From Acanthochlamys bracteata (Eukaryota > Streptophyta > Magnoliopsida > Pandanales > Velloziaceae): a DNA stretch of 64,000 nt. Position numbers and translations under genes: made by a program. The notes beneath the pieces are model-generated. The model saw only the letters and a program-made list of their open reading frames with translations. It was not told the DNA's origin and ran no database searches. Numbering within the stretch: the stretch's first letter is position 1; each line of letters opens with the position of its first letter. The DNA lies in the NCBI GenBank assembly GCA_019914995.1, contig CM034134.1, positions 8,378,463-8,442,462 of the forward strand. Reading direction: 5' to 3'. This document shows positions 1-10,557 of this stretch, piece after piece.

Positions 1-1069
1 CATGTTGCAGCAAAGTTCAAGTCATTGCTTTGAAGAAAATAATAGAAAATGGCAACTACTTTAAGTAAGAATCTAATCTATCTGCTCTACAAAGAGAATG
101 CAAGTCATGAAAATTCCTTCTTTCCAATGTGATAATCTCTCTCTTCACTTTTTTGTTTTACCTCTACATTCAATTTTGTAACCTTAACGCAAGGGATGAA
201 TATATATATTCTGTGTCAAAAACTCCGGTTAGTTCTTGATTCTTTCACGTATGGCAACCACATGAAAAATGTTGCCGAATCTTTATTAATCATTCATATA
301 TAATTAAATTATATGAAATTTCGATGCAAGTTTTGTTTAGGGTTTTTGTTCTTAAAAGAATCGTTCAAGCATGGAAAACAATCACATAGTAACAAGAGAA
401 TTCTTTTTACAAACCTTGAAAAGCAGCAAAAATCACTGCTGTTCTTTTGCTTTAATTCCAAAGTTAAAGGCAAAAACAAAACAAAAAGAAAACACTCTGT
501 TGATGATCATCACTATTACAATACAATACCCTTCTTCATTTTTTTGTTTTTTTGTTTTGTTTGCAATAACAAAAGAAGAAGGAGAAGCTTTGATGGTGGG
601 GTTTTGTATGTCTTTAAAGTTTGAACGGAATGCAAAAATCTAAGTAGTTCAACAATAGCAAAGCAAAGTATAAAGAGATACATTCGCAAGAAACCAAGCA
701 AAAAAAAAAAAAAAAATTGAAAACCTTCATAGAGTGGAGTGCAATCTTCATTCAAAGGCAAAAAGAAACTTCAAAAGAAGAAGAAGATCAAAGAATAAAG
801 CAAGCATTTGGTTTTTGTTACAATCTCATCTTTCACAAGACAACAAGGGAACAACCAATATGGAAAAGATACTTAGCTTCTCAAGGGTTTTATGTTCCAA
901 CAACTTAAATCTTTATCCATTACCTGTAAGAATCTTCTAAAACAGCCTTAAAATTTTACAGGGTTTAATCATTGGATTGAATCTAAACTCTATATCAACT
1001 TTAACGCTTTCAGACCAAAAAAATAACATCTGCATGAGATAGGCTCATATATCTACAGGGGCGACAGGA
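1..1069. other. Region upstream of the CLE45-like gene
   Basis: AT-rich sequence without a convincing gene. Short reading frames on both strands between 313 and 940 are low-complexity (Lys/Phe-rich) and match no family I know. The part nearest 1069 probably holds the promoter and 5' UTR of the following gene. A pure A run lies near 700-715. Confidence 0.5.
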
Positions 1070-1417
1070 GTGAGCAAGGATCATAGTTTCCTTGCCTTGT
1101 TCTCGAACCTCTACTCAAACTCAAGAAGTATGAGTCTTCATGTGTTTCAGGTACTTCTCATTCTTGTCTTTGTGGGTTCTGTAGCATTGCAACCGATGAA
1201 TGTGTTCTGCCTGAGAAGGCTTGACATGACCATCAGCAATGTTAAACATGAGTTAGCAGTAGAAGAGCAGCAGCCGAGGTACCTTCAGAATGTTGATGCT
1301 GGTAGTTTTGATTCGAGTAGTAAGAAGCCAGAGATTGCACCTTCACCACACCACCCGAATGAAGAGAGCAAAAGAAGAGTTCGAAGAGGATCAGATCCCA
1401 TCCACAATAGATGCTGA
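1070..1417 (+). CDS. CLE45: CLE45-like secreted signalling peptide precursor
   Basis: This single-exon gene encodes a small secreted precursor that is processed to a CLE peptide, an extracellular ligand for leucine-rich-repeat receptor kinases. From the first Met it has 115 residues. The second in-frame Met (residue 21, base 1130) is directly followed by a hydrophobic stretch at residues 22-41 and is the more likely start, giving a 95-residue precursor with a normal signal peptide. The C-terminus carries the CLE motif RRVRRGSDPIHN at residues 102-113, followed only by Arg-Cys and the stop. The RRGSDPIHN core is characteristic of the CLE45 branch, whose Arabidopsis member acts in root protophloem and pollen through BAM3- and SKM-type receptors (family knowledge). 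The middle is variable and polar, as usual for CLE precursors. Expression site here is inference. Confidence 0.88.
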   Translation: MSKDHSFLALFSNLYSNSRSMSLHVFQVLLILVFVGSVALQPMNVFCLRRLDMTISNVKHELAVEEQQPRYLQNVDAGSFDSSSKKPEIAPSPHHPNEESKRRVRRGSDPIHNRC

Positions 1418-2386
1418 TGGTTCAGGCGTACGCAATTCTGCAGAGGATTCAACAAGATGAAAGCAACATCAATGAAGTTGATGGATAACCATCTTATGGA
1501 GATTTTCATCATTCACAGAAGCAGCAAGGTTTCGTTCCCATTTCCCTTCCTATCATGATCGATAGATTTTGATCATAGAAGTTTGTACAGAGTTTTAGAG
1601 TGAAGATGTCAAAAGGACTTCAGTTATTCAAGATTCTCTACTTTATGTCCTTAACCTTGAAGAACCGATAGAGGATGAGCTGAAACGATCTGTCCTTGCA
1701 GTTTTCCTTTGATGGTCATATATAAGCAAACATGAAAAGAATTTATTGAAGCAGTAATTTCTGATGCTAACTTCCATACATCAAATAATATTGCTCTCTT
1801 ATAATTTGATTTGTGTTCATTTCTAGTTTCTATATTATAATATATACAATTTGCATTTATGTGTTACCAATCGTTATCCGACAAGTTGTGCCTATACCTT
1901 TCACTTCATTATCTTTCACTTAAAGTGCAGCAGCTGATGCTTATTAAGTTTGAGATATCACTTGAAAGGTCTTACTAACAACATCCATAAGGCTTATTCA
2001 GCTCTGTTTTCCCTTCCTCTATAAAATTATCTCTTAGCGTTAAGGTCTCTAGACGTCTTTGTCTTTTTGAAAATGATGTTATATGACTCAAGCATAATAA
2101 GGTGACAACTTTATTTCATTTATCCACTAGTTCAATAGAATTTACTGCATTCGATTTCATAGTAAAAAAGAATCACGTGTATTCGAAACTTGCATAATCA
2201 AATAGCATGATATTTAGCAAATGCATAAACTAGAAAGTTAGATTGCATAATCTTTGAATGAAATATTGTCACTTACATTTCAGAGAAGAAACCAGGGAGT
2301 TAATACTACTCCACCTTAGGCTGTAACCATGGTGTATCTCTTTTCCTATCTTCTATATCTGGAATTCCTTCTATAGTAACTTCCAG
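1418..2386. other. 3' UTR and intergenic spacer between the CLE45-like and GT47 genes
   Basis: No coding segment was recognised. The first few hundred bases are probably the 3' UTR of the CLE gene, and the end near 2300-2386 the 3' UTR of the minus-strand glycosyltransferase. The genes converge. Confidence 0.5.
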
Positions 2387-4155
2387 TTAGTAATGCCTAT
2401 ATTTTCTGAGTTCTGGTATTTGCCTATTTGGCCAATTATACCGGTTCTCCTTGTTGATGTTTAACCGGATCAATGGAATCTTATGGGCGGCTGCTTCCCA
2501 TATCATTTGGACAGCATCTCCCTCCTTTGATGGGAATTGATACTCAAAATGATGGGAAACTTTTTTTAACAAATTCCACATTTTGGTCCACTCATCCTTC
2601 TCGATTCCCCGAAGCAGGTCCACCAAGAAACCTTTCTTCACAGAGTCTGACGCACGGACAAAGATGCAGAATTCTGAATAATCCAAGACATCTTCGAAAG
2701 GCAGCTCTATTTTATCGCTAATTATTACAGGAACACATTGACTGACAATGGCATCAAATAAACGGTTCGAGGATGGAGTGTCTCCTGCAATATTGAGGCA
2801 GTATTTTGATGAAGCCATGCCTTGGCTTGCAAGGCGTATTCCACCCTTTTGAGCATTCCCGTAGGAGAAGTGCACGTCTTTCTCATCTTTGAGTAGCTGA
2901 TAAAGTTCTTGGCGAATGTGACCACCCTGAAACAAACAGTTTTATCAGTTAGCAATTCAGAAAGAAAACAAGCCATCTTTTTCTATCATGCAATTCAGAT
3001 AAAACAAGCCACCAGAATCAGTGATTAACAAATTAGTTGGAAGAAATTCATAAAGGTTCCTCAAAAGTAACAACATGAAAGCATAAAAAGTTTTTGCGAG
3101 CATGAAGATGTTAATGTAATTTAGTTTAAATCCAACAAGAATTTAAATCAAAGCAATTAAAAGAACATACACACAGCAAGTAACTTCAGATAGAATGTGC
3201 TCACATCCTTCCTGTGAATTGCTCCTTGGAAGTACGCCAGCATAGGGCGACTTTCAAAAGACAGTGAATTACTGCCAACTGAAGGAACGACATGCCTGTA
3301 AGGAGCAATTACATCCTTCTGAAGGTTCGCAATCTGCACCGGATACCTCCCAAAATCTGATAGGACAAGCATAGCAGAACCCAGCTTCTTCCGTGCATCT
3401 AACAGACTATTCGGATGATGAGCAACAATGAGATGATCTCTCCCTCCCGATCTCTTCCACTCCTCTCTACTTTTCAAGAATTTCACTAGTTCATCCTGCA
3501 ACTGTTTGTTTCTGCTAACCTTCTCTTTACCATTAACTTTAGAATGCCGGTTGTAGCTCAAAGAAGCAAAAAATGGCACATAAACCAGATCCGCCAAGCT
3601 AGAATTCATCACGCGCATTGCGGTACAAGGTCTTTCTGCTCTCAGATTGTTTGAAGCAAGAATATCCAATGTGAGCCAGTACTCGACGCTATGCTGCAGA
3701 TTCAATCCTCCAGGGTAATGAGGAAAATGATCCACGTCACTGATATCAGGCCATACCTGATTTGTCTTCCCATTCCATCCCAACAATCCAAAATGAAACT
3801 CAGGGGGCAAGTCATACATGTAAACTTTGATCTTCGCCTGATTCAGGTCGCAAAGCTTCCCCCTTATCGATTCAAACAGATTCTCACAACTACTAGGATT
3901 TATGTGAATAGCTAAATCAGATTCGGGAACTTGTATAGAAGAAGCTGTGTTGGTTCTAGTTGTTGTAGTGGGAACAAGACTGCTATTAGAATTCTTGAGC
4001 ATAACAAGAGATTCAGGTAGTAGCAAATAACTCGTGTAATTAGTTCTTAGAAGATCAAAACAAGAAAAAAAAACAAGGAAAACGGAAAGAACAACAATAC
4101 AGAAGAGACATCTCCTAGTCTCACACGTTAAAGAAAGTACCTTTCTATCAGACAT
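2387..4155 (-). CDS. Exostosin-family (GT47) glycosyltransferase, ARAD1-like
   Basis: A predicted Golgi type II membrane glycosyltransferase of family GT47, the group that includes the plant arabinan-related ARAD proteins; the sugar acceptor is not known from sequence. There are two exons: 4155-3205 and 2926-2387. The donor (GAT|GTGAGC) and acceptor (TTTCAG|GGTGGT) join in phase to rebuild the family motif GAIHRKDGGHIRQELYQLL. The protein has 496 residues, normal for the family. A single membrane segment lies at residues 16-34, then a Ser/Thr/Asn-rich stem, then the exostosin domain from KVYMYDLPPEF (about residue 110). The second exon carries the conserved stretch with SKYCLNIAGDTPSSNRLFDA and CVPVIISD, the nucleotide-sugar-binding part of the fold. 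The frame is intact. Probable arabinosyltransferase is a family-based guess. Confidence 0.88.
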
Positions 4156-5344
4156 TCTTGAAAAGGATTATACCAACTGTTGTTAATTCAATATCAACAA
4201 CCTTTTTACAAACATTCAAGAAGCTGAAAAACAGAAACCCATAATTCTACTTAGATCAAATGAATCATAGAAACACTCGAATGATATCAAGAAAGCAGAA
4301 AGAGGGAAAAACCATTCTACCCGAGATTCTTCTGAATACAAAGAACAGGTTTTTCTTCTCTTGCCCAAGAATAAGGACACAATAACATTCACAAGTGAAG
4401 AAGACAAGATCAAGAAGCAAATTTAATTGACGGGTAGGTGGTGATCTAAGATTCAGGTGGGAATTCTGTTGAAAGATGGACCCAGATGAGCAAAAAATCC
4501 AATCTTTGGATCGAAGTGAAATGAATTCAAGAAGTACAGCGGAAACAAACATCCAATCTTTGGATTAAAATGAATAGATTCAAAAAGTACAGAAAGGATT
4601 AAAAGATCAAAAATTGGATCTTGAGAATGGATCACAACGAAGGTCTTTTACCTTAATTTTCTCTATCCAATAGCATGATGCCATGAACTTGTTTTTGGAG
4701 ATGATCACTGAAAAAGTACTTCCATTTTCTTTGGTGATCAAACCCATCAATGATAGTTTATGCGGTATAAATATCTAAGTTTTAGTTATTTTTTCCATGC
4801 ATGAAAACGAAAAAGAAAGAAAAGACAATTTTCTTTGTGCTAACAATGAGAGAAATTTCTTTTTCGGAAGAAAATAGTTTTTGGGTTAGTTTGCTCATGA
4901 AAGAGTTATGACAAAAAGGCACTCCTTTTATGAAACTTTTTTTTTTACAATTCAAGAGCTTACAAAAAATAATTTTTTAAAATAAAAAATATTTTTACTT
5001 TTCAAAAATATTTTTTATTTAAAAAATAATAAAATTAAATAATTATAAATTTTTATAACTTAGAAAGTTTTATAATTTCTAACATTTAAATAATTTTATA
5101 AAAATATTTAATAGAAAATATAAAATTGAAAAGTTAGATTTCTTCTAAAGTAATACCATATAGACGCTGACTTGATTGGGCTCAAAATTTATGTTTTTGG
5201 GCTAAATAATCTCAATTTCTATTCAAATCTATGAAACTCGTCCTTCAAGAATATATCTCATTTCATTAGCACAACCAAAAAGAGCGAACAAGTGAAAAAA
5301 AACCAAAAAAAGACACATCGCACTTTTCTGAGAAATCGTCTTTC
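4156..5344. other. 5' UTR and promoter side of the GT47 gene
   Basis: The stretch 4156-4700 is probably 5' leader of the minus-strand glycosyltransferase. It contains a short duplicated phrase on the theme ATCCAATCTTTGGAT near 4497 and 4551. From 4900 the sequence becomes extremely AT-rich and resembles decayed copies of the AT-rich repeat family. No gene was seen. Confidence 0.4.
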
Positions 5345-5603
5345 GGGCGTTTAATATTAGTTATAAAATAAAATTTTTTGAAATAAAAAATATTTTTATT
5401 TTTTTAAAAAATAAGTTCTATTTTTTTAATTTTTAAAAAAATAATAAAAATATGTAATAAAAAATTTTCATTAAGTAAAATTTTTTTATATTTTTTAAAT
5501 TTTTAAATAAACTTTCTATATATTCATAAAATATATATTAAAAAATATAAAATAAAAAAAAAAATTAAAAACAGTTTATCATAAGCTGCGCCGAACGCAC
5601 GCC
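5345..5603 (-). repeat. AT-rich MITE-like repeat, family A
   Basis: It starts with GGGCGTTTAATATTAGTTAT and ends with AGCTGCGCCGAACGC. The interior is almost pure A/T with the family's alternating poly-A and poly-T blocks. It is inverted relative to the neighbouring copy at 5937-6186: both contain a CAGTTTATnATAA phrase next to the same end. Boundaries are approximate. Confidence 0.6.
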
Positions 5604-5936
5604 TAGATTATAATATAAGAGGTGCTCTTTGTTAGGTTCCCCTCCTAAGATCATGTAAGGGCATTTGGGAAAAACAGAATGGAGAAAAGAATGCCCAACT
5701 CAGTGCAGGAGAAGGTGTTCTCAGACACAGTACAAGAACCCGTGCCCTCTTTTTCTGCAGTAAATAATAAAAATATATAATAAAAATATTTTATTATATA
5801 GAATTTTTTTATATTTTTTTAATAAATTTTTTAAATATTTATAAAATATATATTAAAAAATATATAATTAAAAATTAAACAATATTATTGAAAAAATACA
5901 ATTCTAAATGAGCCAAAACATATGCTCTGCACTTGC

Positions 5937-6186
5937 GAGCTCGTTTGGCACAGTTTATGATAAATTATTTATCAATTTTTTTCTATTTTATATTTTTTAA
6001 TATATTTTTTATAAATATATAAAAATTTTATTTAAATATTTAAAAAATATAGAAAAATTTTACGGAGTGAGATCTTTTTATTGTATATTTTTATTATTTT
6101 TTTAGAAGTAAAAAAAGTAGAGCTTATTTTTTAAAAAAAAAAAAATATTTTCTATTTCAAAAAAATTTTATTTCAAACGCTCCCAA
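5937..6186 (+). repeat. AT-rich MITE-like repeat, family A
   Basis: Begins GCTCGTTTGGCACAGTTTAT and ends TTTCAAACGCTCCC, with an A/T-only interior containing TTTTATATTTTTTAATAT. Same layout as copies at 7566, 25161 and 33465. Boundaries approximate to a few bases. Confidence 0.65.
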
Positions 6187-6576
6187 GAGGGCTGGACCCA
6201 AATTAAGCGTTCTTTGGAATAACTTTTCTTTCACTTTTTATTCTACAATATTTTTCAATTAAATATATTTTACCAACAATCATGTAAATTAATCATCTGC
6301 TATAGAAGCATATACATTATTATCAGAAGTATATCTTGTAGTTCGTTTTGAACTATACAAACGAACACTTGCAAGCATAAGAAAATTTTAATTACACAAA
6401 CAAGCCACCAAATTTTCCTATATGTATATAACTCAACACTAGTACTCATCACATACACAATATTTCAACTTTTTTGTAAGAATAAAATCTCACACTTGCT
6501 AAAACAACAAATTTAAGCTGGTGAAATGTTTTAACATATTCAATTCATAACAAAAGGAATAACAGTTACTTCAATT

Positions 6577-6891
6577 TTAAACAAAATGGTTATTATTGTA
6601 CTGCACTGAGCTACACTGGCGATCATCAGGCTCCTGTAATCGGCGATGGAAACTACGGTGACAACCGCAAGCGGCGCAACGCAAGGCAGCAGCCGTTCCG
6701 TCCTCGCCATCTGCCATGAACTCTCTACAACCATCAACAGCATGCCTTCCAACACTTGCTGCATGGTTCTTTTGGCACTCGCCATACCTCACCACTCCTC
6801 TTCTCCTGCTGCTGCATCCTGAGCCTTCACTGCCTCCTCTCTGCGAAGGCTCACACCTTCTGAGCACCAACTCATGGCGCTTCTTCATCAA
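6577..6891 (-). CDS. MINI ZINC FINGER (MIF) protein
   Basis: A 104-residue protein of one exon. It consists almost only of a ZF-HD dimerisation zinc finger and lacks the homeodomain of full ZF-HD factors, which defines MINI ZINC FINGER proteins. In the family these form non-productive dimers with ZF-HD transcription factors and modulate hormone and meristem responses. The finger spans residues 34-84: [20 protein letters not shown], then DGCREFMA, then [14 protein letters not shown], with Cys39, His43, Cys55, Cys72, Cys75, Cys77, His78 and His82 present. The N-terminus (MKKRxxxVLRR) is also typical. Either of two adjacent Met codons may start it. A TATA box lies about 80 bases upstream. The tail after residue 85 is short and variable. 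Confidence 0.93.
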   Translation of the reverse strand: MMKKRHELVLRRCEPSQRGGSEGSGCSSRRRGVVRYGECQKNHAASVGRHAVDGCREFMADGEDGTAAALRCAACGCHRSFHRRLQEPDDRQCSSVQYNNNHFV

Positions 6892-6970
6892 TTCTTGTGA
6901 AAGAGAAGAATGAAAATCGCTGAAAAAAGGAGTAAGTACTAAGAAGGCAAGTGCTAAAGATTAGTGTGTG

Positions 6971-6979
6971 AATATATAG
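6971..6979 (-). promoter_or_regulatory. TATA box of the MIF gene
   Basis: On the minus strand GCTATATATT lies about 80 bases upstream of the MIF start codon, leaving a plausible 5' leader of roughly 50 bases. Position and sequence support a core promoter; no transcript data. Confidence 0.5.
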
Positions 6980-7565
6980 CTTGTAATCTGAAAGTGTAGA
7001 GTGTAATATTGGTGGCCATGGCCAAGTTGTCACTGTTGGAATGTGTCGCATTTGGTTATCTACGCTAGCTGGTTGTCCTTTGGAGGTGACATGAATGCGC
7101 GTCTATTATGGATCGATCACTGTGTGTTCTTGCTCAACTATTAATTAGAATTTCGCATAAATCATATATATACATGTATTTAAATAGTGAAATTGTAAAT
7201 TAGGCCGGGCGGCTAACTAGTATACTATACCGTATCGCCTCGAGTACGCAACATGCTATACACTCCGAATACACGAAGAGAGAACTTTTAAGTCATTTTG
7301 ATTTTAATGTTTAGTCTTATTTTGTAGTATGAGACACAGAATATTTAGTAGTGCTTTTAAATAATAATTTTCTAAAACGAAGAACATTCTAATAATTTCT
7401 TAAAAAATAAACTCTATTTTAATTATTAGATCTTACTTCGTATATTATATTTTTTTAATTTCAAAAAATTTATAAAATACTGTAAAAAATTATTATAAAA
7501 TAAAAAATAAAAAATTTGAATGAAAAGATATTGAATAGCTTAGCCAAACACTATATTTCAAAAAA

Positions 7566-7803
7566 GCCCCATTTGGTTGAGCTTACCACGAAAGCAGATT
7601 TTTAATTTTTAATTTTTATATTTTATATTTTTTAATACGTATTTTATAAATATTTAGAAATTATTTAAAAATTTAGAAAATATAAAAAATTTTACTTAGT
7701 AAAATTTTTTTATTACATATTTTTATTATTTTTAAAAATAAAAAATAAAAATATTTTTTATTTTAAAAAAATTTTATTTCAAAAATACTCTTAAACGCTC
7801 GCT
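7566..7803 (+). repeat. AT-rich MITE-like repeat, family A
   Basis: Starts GCCCCATTTGGTTGAGCTTA and ends CTTAAACGCTCGC. The interior shares the family core (TTTTATATTTTTTAATACGT, then a TTTTACTTAGTAAAATTTTT palindrome). Located upstream of the MIF gene. Confidence 0.65.
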
Positions 7804-8810
7804 AAAAAGGTTGGCTTGAATTGATATCTCAACCAATTTCCACCTCACTAGTGAAAGAGAGACGGAGTGGATTGATGGAGATGAGATGAAGTGTCTCACA
7901 CTTGGTAGTTATAATTGTTCCCTTCCTAACGGAACTAGCTAAGGACTTTTGGGACCCTTCAAAAAAGTTTCATGCCAACAATCATCTCTATATCTATGGC
8001 TATGATTTGATCTGCATCGTTTTAATGTTTTTTTCGACCATTGCCGAATTGTTGGATAGATATATAGATAGATAGCTCGGTTACCTAAATGTTAGGGACG
8101 TTCTTCGTTAGCAGAACGTTCCAAACCAGAGACCAGAACTTAACACTCTGGCTACTTCATCATTGGGGTTTTTTCATGAAGACGTAGAAAACACTCAACA
8201 AATTGAAATCTAAGGGAGATAGGTGAAACCAATAATGAATGAATCAGCAGCATGGCTAACTTTAAATGAAACCTTGAGAATGTATGACAGATTTCCAATG
8301 CTTGAAATGGTAGTACTATATATGAGAGCTTGTTCTTTTCTTACAAATTTATTTTTTATACATTAACCTTTTCAAAATATTTACAAAAAATAGATTATTG
8401 TTGAATAAAAAGTAGCCTTCATAACAAAAGAAGACAGCATCCTAAGTGAAATATTCAAATCGTTCGAAAATATTTTAAAATATTTATAAAATAATTTTTT
8501 TTAAATAAAATATTTTGATAATTATTTGTAAATATTTATAACGTATAATTTTCTATACTTACTAAATTAAAAAATTATAAAATATTACAAAAAAGTTATT
8601 GAAAAATATAAATAAAAAATTTAAGAAGTAGTCGCAATTCATAGTGGTCCTCAGTAGATCTCTCTTATAAAGGAAAAAAAATAAATTATATATACAGTGC
8701 CATGAGAACGACGGAACCCGAAAGTCCCAAGAGATGCATCTCATTAACACTGCACTCGAGCAACCAAATATTAACGTGAAAGAAGAACTACAGATTGGAC
8801 AAGACGATTT

Positions 8811-9904
8811 GTATTCTTGATCACAAGAAACTATAGAACTATCTAATACTAAAATTAAATAACTAATTTTTAATAATATATATATATATAATTATTTAAA
8901 AATTTTTTAAATATAAAAAAATTTTATATAGTTAGATTTTTTTATTACTTATTTTTATTTTTTAATTAAAAAATAAAGCTTATTTTTTAAAAAATAAAAA
9001 TATTTTTTATTTTAAAAAATTTTTATTTTATAAGGACTCTCAAACGCTCCCTAAATTTTGATATGCTCTCATTTATAGAATCTCACCATGCAAGATAGAA
9101 TCCTCTTTTCTAAAAATTCATTTTTATATAAACTTCTTAACTAATAAGTAAATATAAATTTTTAATAAAATATCAAAATACTCCTAATGAAATTCAAACT
9201 TTTAAACTCAGTTAAATACAATTGCTGGACTTAGTATGATTTGGATAGCTTGAGGCACATAATGTAACATTTCCTTCCTCACGAAAATCAACTTTATCCT
9301 GAAGGCTGAAAACAATTAATGCTTCAGAAGTTTAAAATCGGCCAATCTATTAAAATTAAGTATTTGAAGAATATTAGCAAATATTGTAAGATGATCAAAG
9401 TACTTTGAGATGCCTTTGTGAAGCGGTCCAATAAAAATATAATATAATTAATTATATGAGCAAAATATCAGACTTAAAGTGATCAATTTCGATGAAACTA
9501 ATATGCTTCACCTTAATCAATCGATGGCTCATCGTTGCACTTCTTCGCAACCTACAATGAATTTTATCATAATAGAATTATATCGATTGATATAATTCGT
9601 GATCACATAAAACTGTAGAGCTATTCTAATACTAAATAAAACAAAAAAATTAGAAATACGAATTAAAATTAAAAAAAAGTTAATCAACTCTTCCATACCT
9701 ATAAGGTTTTCATACCTCTCTAAAAATCTTACCATGCAAAATAGTCCTCTTCTATAAAAGATCATCTCTACATAGAATTCTTAAAGTATATAAACAAATA
9801 CCAGCATTCTAATAAAATTCAAGTACTTCTACTGAAATTCAAACTCTCAAACTCTTCTAGATACAACTGCAGGCTAAGGTAAAAGTTGGATAGCCTGAGG
9901 TCAA
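8811..9904. repeat. Diverged direct duplication (8811-9267 and 9587-9904)
   Basis: Two stretches share ordered landmarks. The first is GATCACAAGAAACTATAGAACT near 8819 against GATCACATAAAACTGTAGAGCT near 9600. The second is CACCATGCAAGATAG near 9085 against TACCATGCAAAATAG near 9730. The third is GAAATTCAAACTTTTAAACTC near 9188 against GAAATTCAAACTCTCAAACTC near 9833. The last is TTGGATAGCTTGAGG near 9240 against TTGGATAGCCTGAGG near 9887. The first copy is longer because a family-A AT-rich repeat lies inside it. No protein was recognised in either copy. Confidence 0.6.
8862..9053 (+). repeat. AT-rich MITE-like repeat, family A, inside a duplicated segment
   Basis: Ends CTCTCAAACGCTCCC at 9053 with the family's A/T-only interior. 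Its left end is unclear (about 8862). The paralogous segment at 9587-9904 lacks it, so it was probably inserted after the duplication. Confidence 0.55.
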
Positions 9905-10557
9905 TGGTGTTCCAAAAGACAACTAGCAAAAGAACACAACAAATGGAAAAAGATAGATCATAGATAATGATGAAGCCGTTCTTGTTAGTTCTGCTCAACG
10001 GAGCAAACACGCGACAGTGACGACACAAGGGAAGAAGAAGAAGAACTAACGGTGCCGATCTATGTACCAAATGGACGTAGGACTACAAGTAGCAAAATGG
10101 AGCAAGCAACAAGCCAAGCAATGAACTGACTCTTCACATGAGTATCTTACAAGCCTTCCCTTCCTATAGAAGAAAAACAAAAATGCTACATAAACTAGTG
10201 GTCCTAAAGCAAATCATTCATTGGAAATATAGATTCATTAACGATGGCTGATGATAGTGAAAGAGGAAGTGAAGATGCTTGATTCTTCAGAACCTTTGAA
10301 TCAGGTAAATGCATTGGTGTATAATGCATTGCAAATGCTTCCAAGTTCCAAGCAGTCTTGTAAATGGCCTTCCAGCAATGAATTTCATAATTCTGTGTGA
10401 CCAAAGTTTTATCTCAATTTACATATTGACATAGAGGTTATACCAAAGCACTGTACAGCTTTGCAAAATTGAAACGTATGTGGTAACAAAATACACTCGA
10501 GTGTGGCATTCCCGTGGCTATCCTTTGTCATTTACAATCCTCTGCTGAACAGGTGTT
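9905..10557. other. Region downstream of ASY3
   Basis: No protein family recognised. The part nearest 10557 is probably the 3' UTR of the minus-strand ASY3 gene. A 66-codon open frame at 10204-10404 shows no known motif and is treated as chance. Confidence 0.4.

Noticed and set aside
313-940. Several overlapping reading frames of 60-103 codons
   Set aside because: Composition is dictated by A/T runs (Lys, Phe, Asn), frames overlap on both strands, and no family motif is seen.
6716-6913. Plus-strand frame antisense to the MIF gene
   Set aside because: It is the complement of a well-supported zinc-finger gene and has no motif of its own.
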